A stretch of DNA of 64,000 nt. Origin: Oscheius dolichura (Eukaryota; Nematoda; Chromadorea; Rhabditida; Rhabditidae). The stretch is from NCBI GenBank assembly GCA_932521035.1, contig OW051494.1:5752001-5816000 (forward strand), written 5' to 3'. The notes under the pieces are model-generated. The model was not told where the DNA came from, made no database searches, and was given only the letters and a program-made list of their open reading frames with translations. How positions within the stretch are numbered: the stretch's first letter is position 1; every line of letters begins with the position of its first letter. Position numbers and translations under genes: made by a program. Of the stretch, positions 62,213 to 64,000 are shown one piece after another.

Positions 62213-63987
62213 TTAAGCACAAATATTTATTGCAGATATCACAAGCTCGTGTCTTCCCTCCTCTCCAGGTGGTTGTTGTTGTGGAGGCCGGCCAGCGACA
62301 CCTTCGGCGACGTCGTCTCCACCACCCTGAACCCTCTCGTTGCCCGGAGGCGGTCCTCCCGCCCACCCGAATCTTTTCCTCTTCGACTGTCTCTCTCCCT
62401 CTGACACCTTCATAAAGTTGTCCACAATGATGGTGATGGGAAGAGCAAGTACAAGTACTCCCGTTGAAATACAACATGTGGCAACCAACTTTCCCCCTGC
62501 AATATGATTATTCAAGGGGCAGAGGGCACTTCGGGCTAGGCGGCGGTAGCTCGTGCCATGCGTCCCCTAATTAAAAAAAATAAAGGAAAGAGGAGAAATG
62601 CTTACATACTGTAATAGGGACAACGTCACCGTAGCCGACCGTGGTCATCGAAAATATTTGTTATATTTTTAAAAAAGAAACAAAACCGTGACGAGGGTGT
62701 ACCACGAAGCGGCGGGGATCGAGTAGAACTGGGAGCCGGGCTCGTCCTTCTCGAGGAAATAGATGAGGGTTGAGAAGAAGATGACCCCAGTTCCGACTAC
62801 CATGGCCATCATTCCCAGCTGTCTAAAGGAGGCCTAAAACATCTTCTACTGGAACAGTCTCCCTCATCACCTTCAAAGTCTTCCCGAACATTTGGAGACC
62901 GGAACTGTACCTTCCAAGTTTTAAGACTCGGACGACCCGTAGCACCCTAATTCAAATAAAGAATAATGGGTCTTCCTGCTCAAAAACCTTAGGATCCTGA
63001 TGACCAAAAAGGCTCCTTTTAGGTCGCGCAGCTGGTCCGTACTGATGCCACAGACGAAGAGGAGCACCTCGATGACGAAGGGGATGATGGAGAGGAGGTC
63101 GATGATGTTGAGCAGCTCGAAGAAGGTCTTCTTCCGGTGGGGAGTGACCAACATCTTCAGGAAGTCTACAACGGGGGTCAAGGAGTAGAGGGGGCCATAC
63201 TCACATTCCATGGCAAACCAGACGATGCACAGATATTCCACGTAGCCGAAGTAGCGATGCGGTTCCATCTCCACGTGATCCCCTGCAGAGGCATTCTTCG
63301 TTTTTTGGGCGGGAACCTGTAGCTCAGGGACTGAGCCAGCCACCAATCCGATGATCGACACGCATACAAAAAAGACGGACAAAATGGCGAAGCCATTGGC
63401 GTAGGTGGAGCTGCCCGGCTCTTCCAGGAGATCCCAGGCTGTCCGTCGCAACCGCCCACAACAGAGATTCTTGAAGAGATTCGGCCTCTCCGAGTAGGAT
63501 GCGGCATCCTCCGGAGCCTCGTCCTCTGGTTGATCATAGCAACAACACTGCGCGAGCATCGGCTCGATGGGAATCTGCCAGAAGTGAAGTTCGTCGAGGA
63601 TGTCCTGGGGACAGAGGTGGCTCGGCTGGTGGATGTATCCTGTTGAATGAAAAGAAGAAGCGACGGGAGACCCCACCTGTGATATAGAACTGGTATATGA
63701 CATGGAATAGGACGGATGTCCTCTCGTAGAAATACTCGTCGTTGAAGAAGGACGCCTCCGGGTCCGGGAGACCTTCCACCAGGCGAAGGAGACGGCCGAC
63801 TCTCCTCTTTATAATCTGGGCAATGTCTAGGATAAAGAGACAAGTGAGGAAATACTGTGGCCGTCCGGAGGATGAACCGCTGGCCCCCGACGTTTAGCCG
63901 AATTAGCTCGCTCGTGGACGTGATTTCTTGTTTTTGCTCGTCTTCTGCGAGGGAAGCCAACAAGGGCACGTGGTCCGGCCGTCCTCT
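62213..63987 (-). CDS. Voltage-gated K+ channel (Kv), 5' end beyond window
   Basis: T1 tetramerisation domain: ELIRLNVGGQRFILRTAT, then FFNDEYFYERTSVLFHVIYQ, and LCPQDILDELHFWQIPIEPM with a CCC cluster. That Cys cluster is typical of the zinc-binding T1 of Shab/Shal/Shaw-type rather than Shaker channels. S1 is FAILSVFFVCVSIIGLVAGS, S2 YVEYLCIVWFAMEC, S3 ELLNIIDLLSIIPFVIEVLL. S4 has spaced arginines (LVIRILRVLRVVRVLKLGRY). S5 is FSTLIYFLE. The pore is AASWYTLVTV with filter TTVGYGD, and S6 CISTGVLVLALPITIIVDNF. A low-complexity tail ends at 62213. The first exon seen starts after TTTTCAG near 63988 without an ATG, so upstream exons lie off the window. A link to nematode EXP-2 is possible but unproven. 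Confidence 0.88.
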
Positions 63988-64000
63988 GAAAAGTCTCTAT

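Overview
This is eukaryotic, almost certainly animal, nuclear DNA. About 28 protein genes are packed into 64 kb, and nearly all are broken by very short GT-AG introns (mostly about 30-50 nt), so every gene here was assembled by splicing across frames. The gene set is metazoan: muscarinic receptor, Kv channel, Fe65, TMEM132, CLUH, CLEC16A and cyclin T. A 3' splice acceptor sits directly at, or a few bases before, the start codon of most genes with no upstream coding exon. This is the usual signature of spliced-leader trans-splicing. Together with compactness, operon-like runs and nematode-style cysteine-rich surface proteins, it suggests a nematode or another small-genome, trans-splicing invertebrate; the species is not identifiable from the sequence alone.

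Layout. 0.3-20.5 kb (GC-rich): SETD3-like actin-histidine methyltransferase (+), a decayed coiled-coil fragment zone, TMEM132 (-), a small Cys-rich membrane protein (+), a 1.07 kb hAT-type non-autonomous transposon, MFSD8/CLN7 (-), a secreted Cys-rich protein (-) and CLUH (+). 20.8-23.8 kb (AT-rich): cyclin T (-). 24.3-28.2 kb (GC-rich): an invertebrate-type muscarinic acetylcholine receptor (+). 28.5-50.5 kb (AT-rich, housekeeping): an AMPK-beta-like glycogen-binding protein, CISD3, a WW-PH-RhoGAP protein, METTL5, TRAPPC3, PRPF40 (with MRPS23 nested in one intron on the opposite strand), CLEC16A, the same-strand run GPN1-SAMM50-ITPA-TRIT1, and DPAGT1. 51-56 kb (GC-rich start): Fe65/FEH-1 and a MED29-like protein. 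56.1-59.9 kb (AT-rich): PIGK (with an unrecognised gene nested in an intron on the opposite strand) and SNRPE. 60.2-64 kb (GC-rich): a secreted Lys/Glu/Ser-rich repeat protein, a PTB-domain protein and a Kv channel that runs off the right edge.

Mobile DNA: four short inverted-repeat elements of one TTAA-flanked family (3.7, 22.7, 42.7 and 59.1 kb) lie in introns or directly upstream of a start codon. The hAT-type element at 9.5-10.6 kb has a perfect 8-bp target duplication and carries a tRNA-like piece with a Pol III B box. The genes do not form one pathway. Several concern mitochondria (CLUH, SAMM50, CISD3, MRPS23, and by family CLEC16A), RNA (PRPF40, SNRPE, TRIT1, METTL5, cyclin T, MED29) and ER glycosylation or GPI anchoring (DPAGT1, PIGK).
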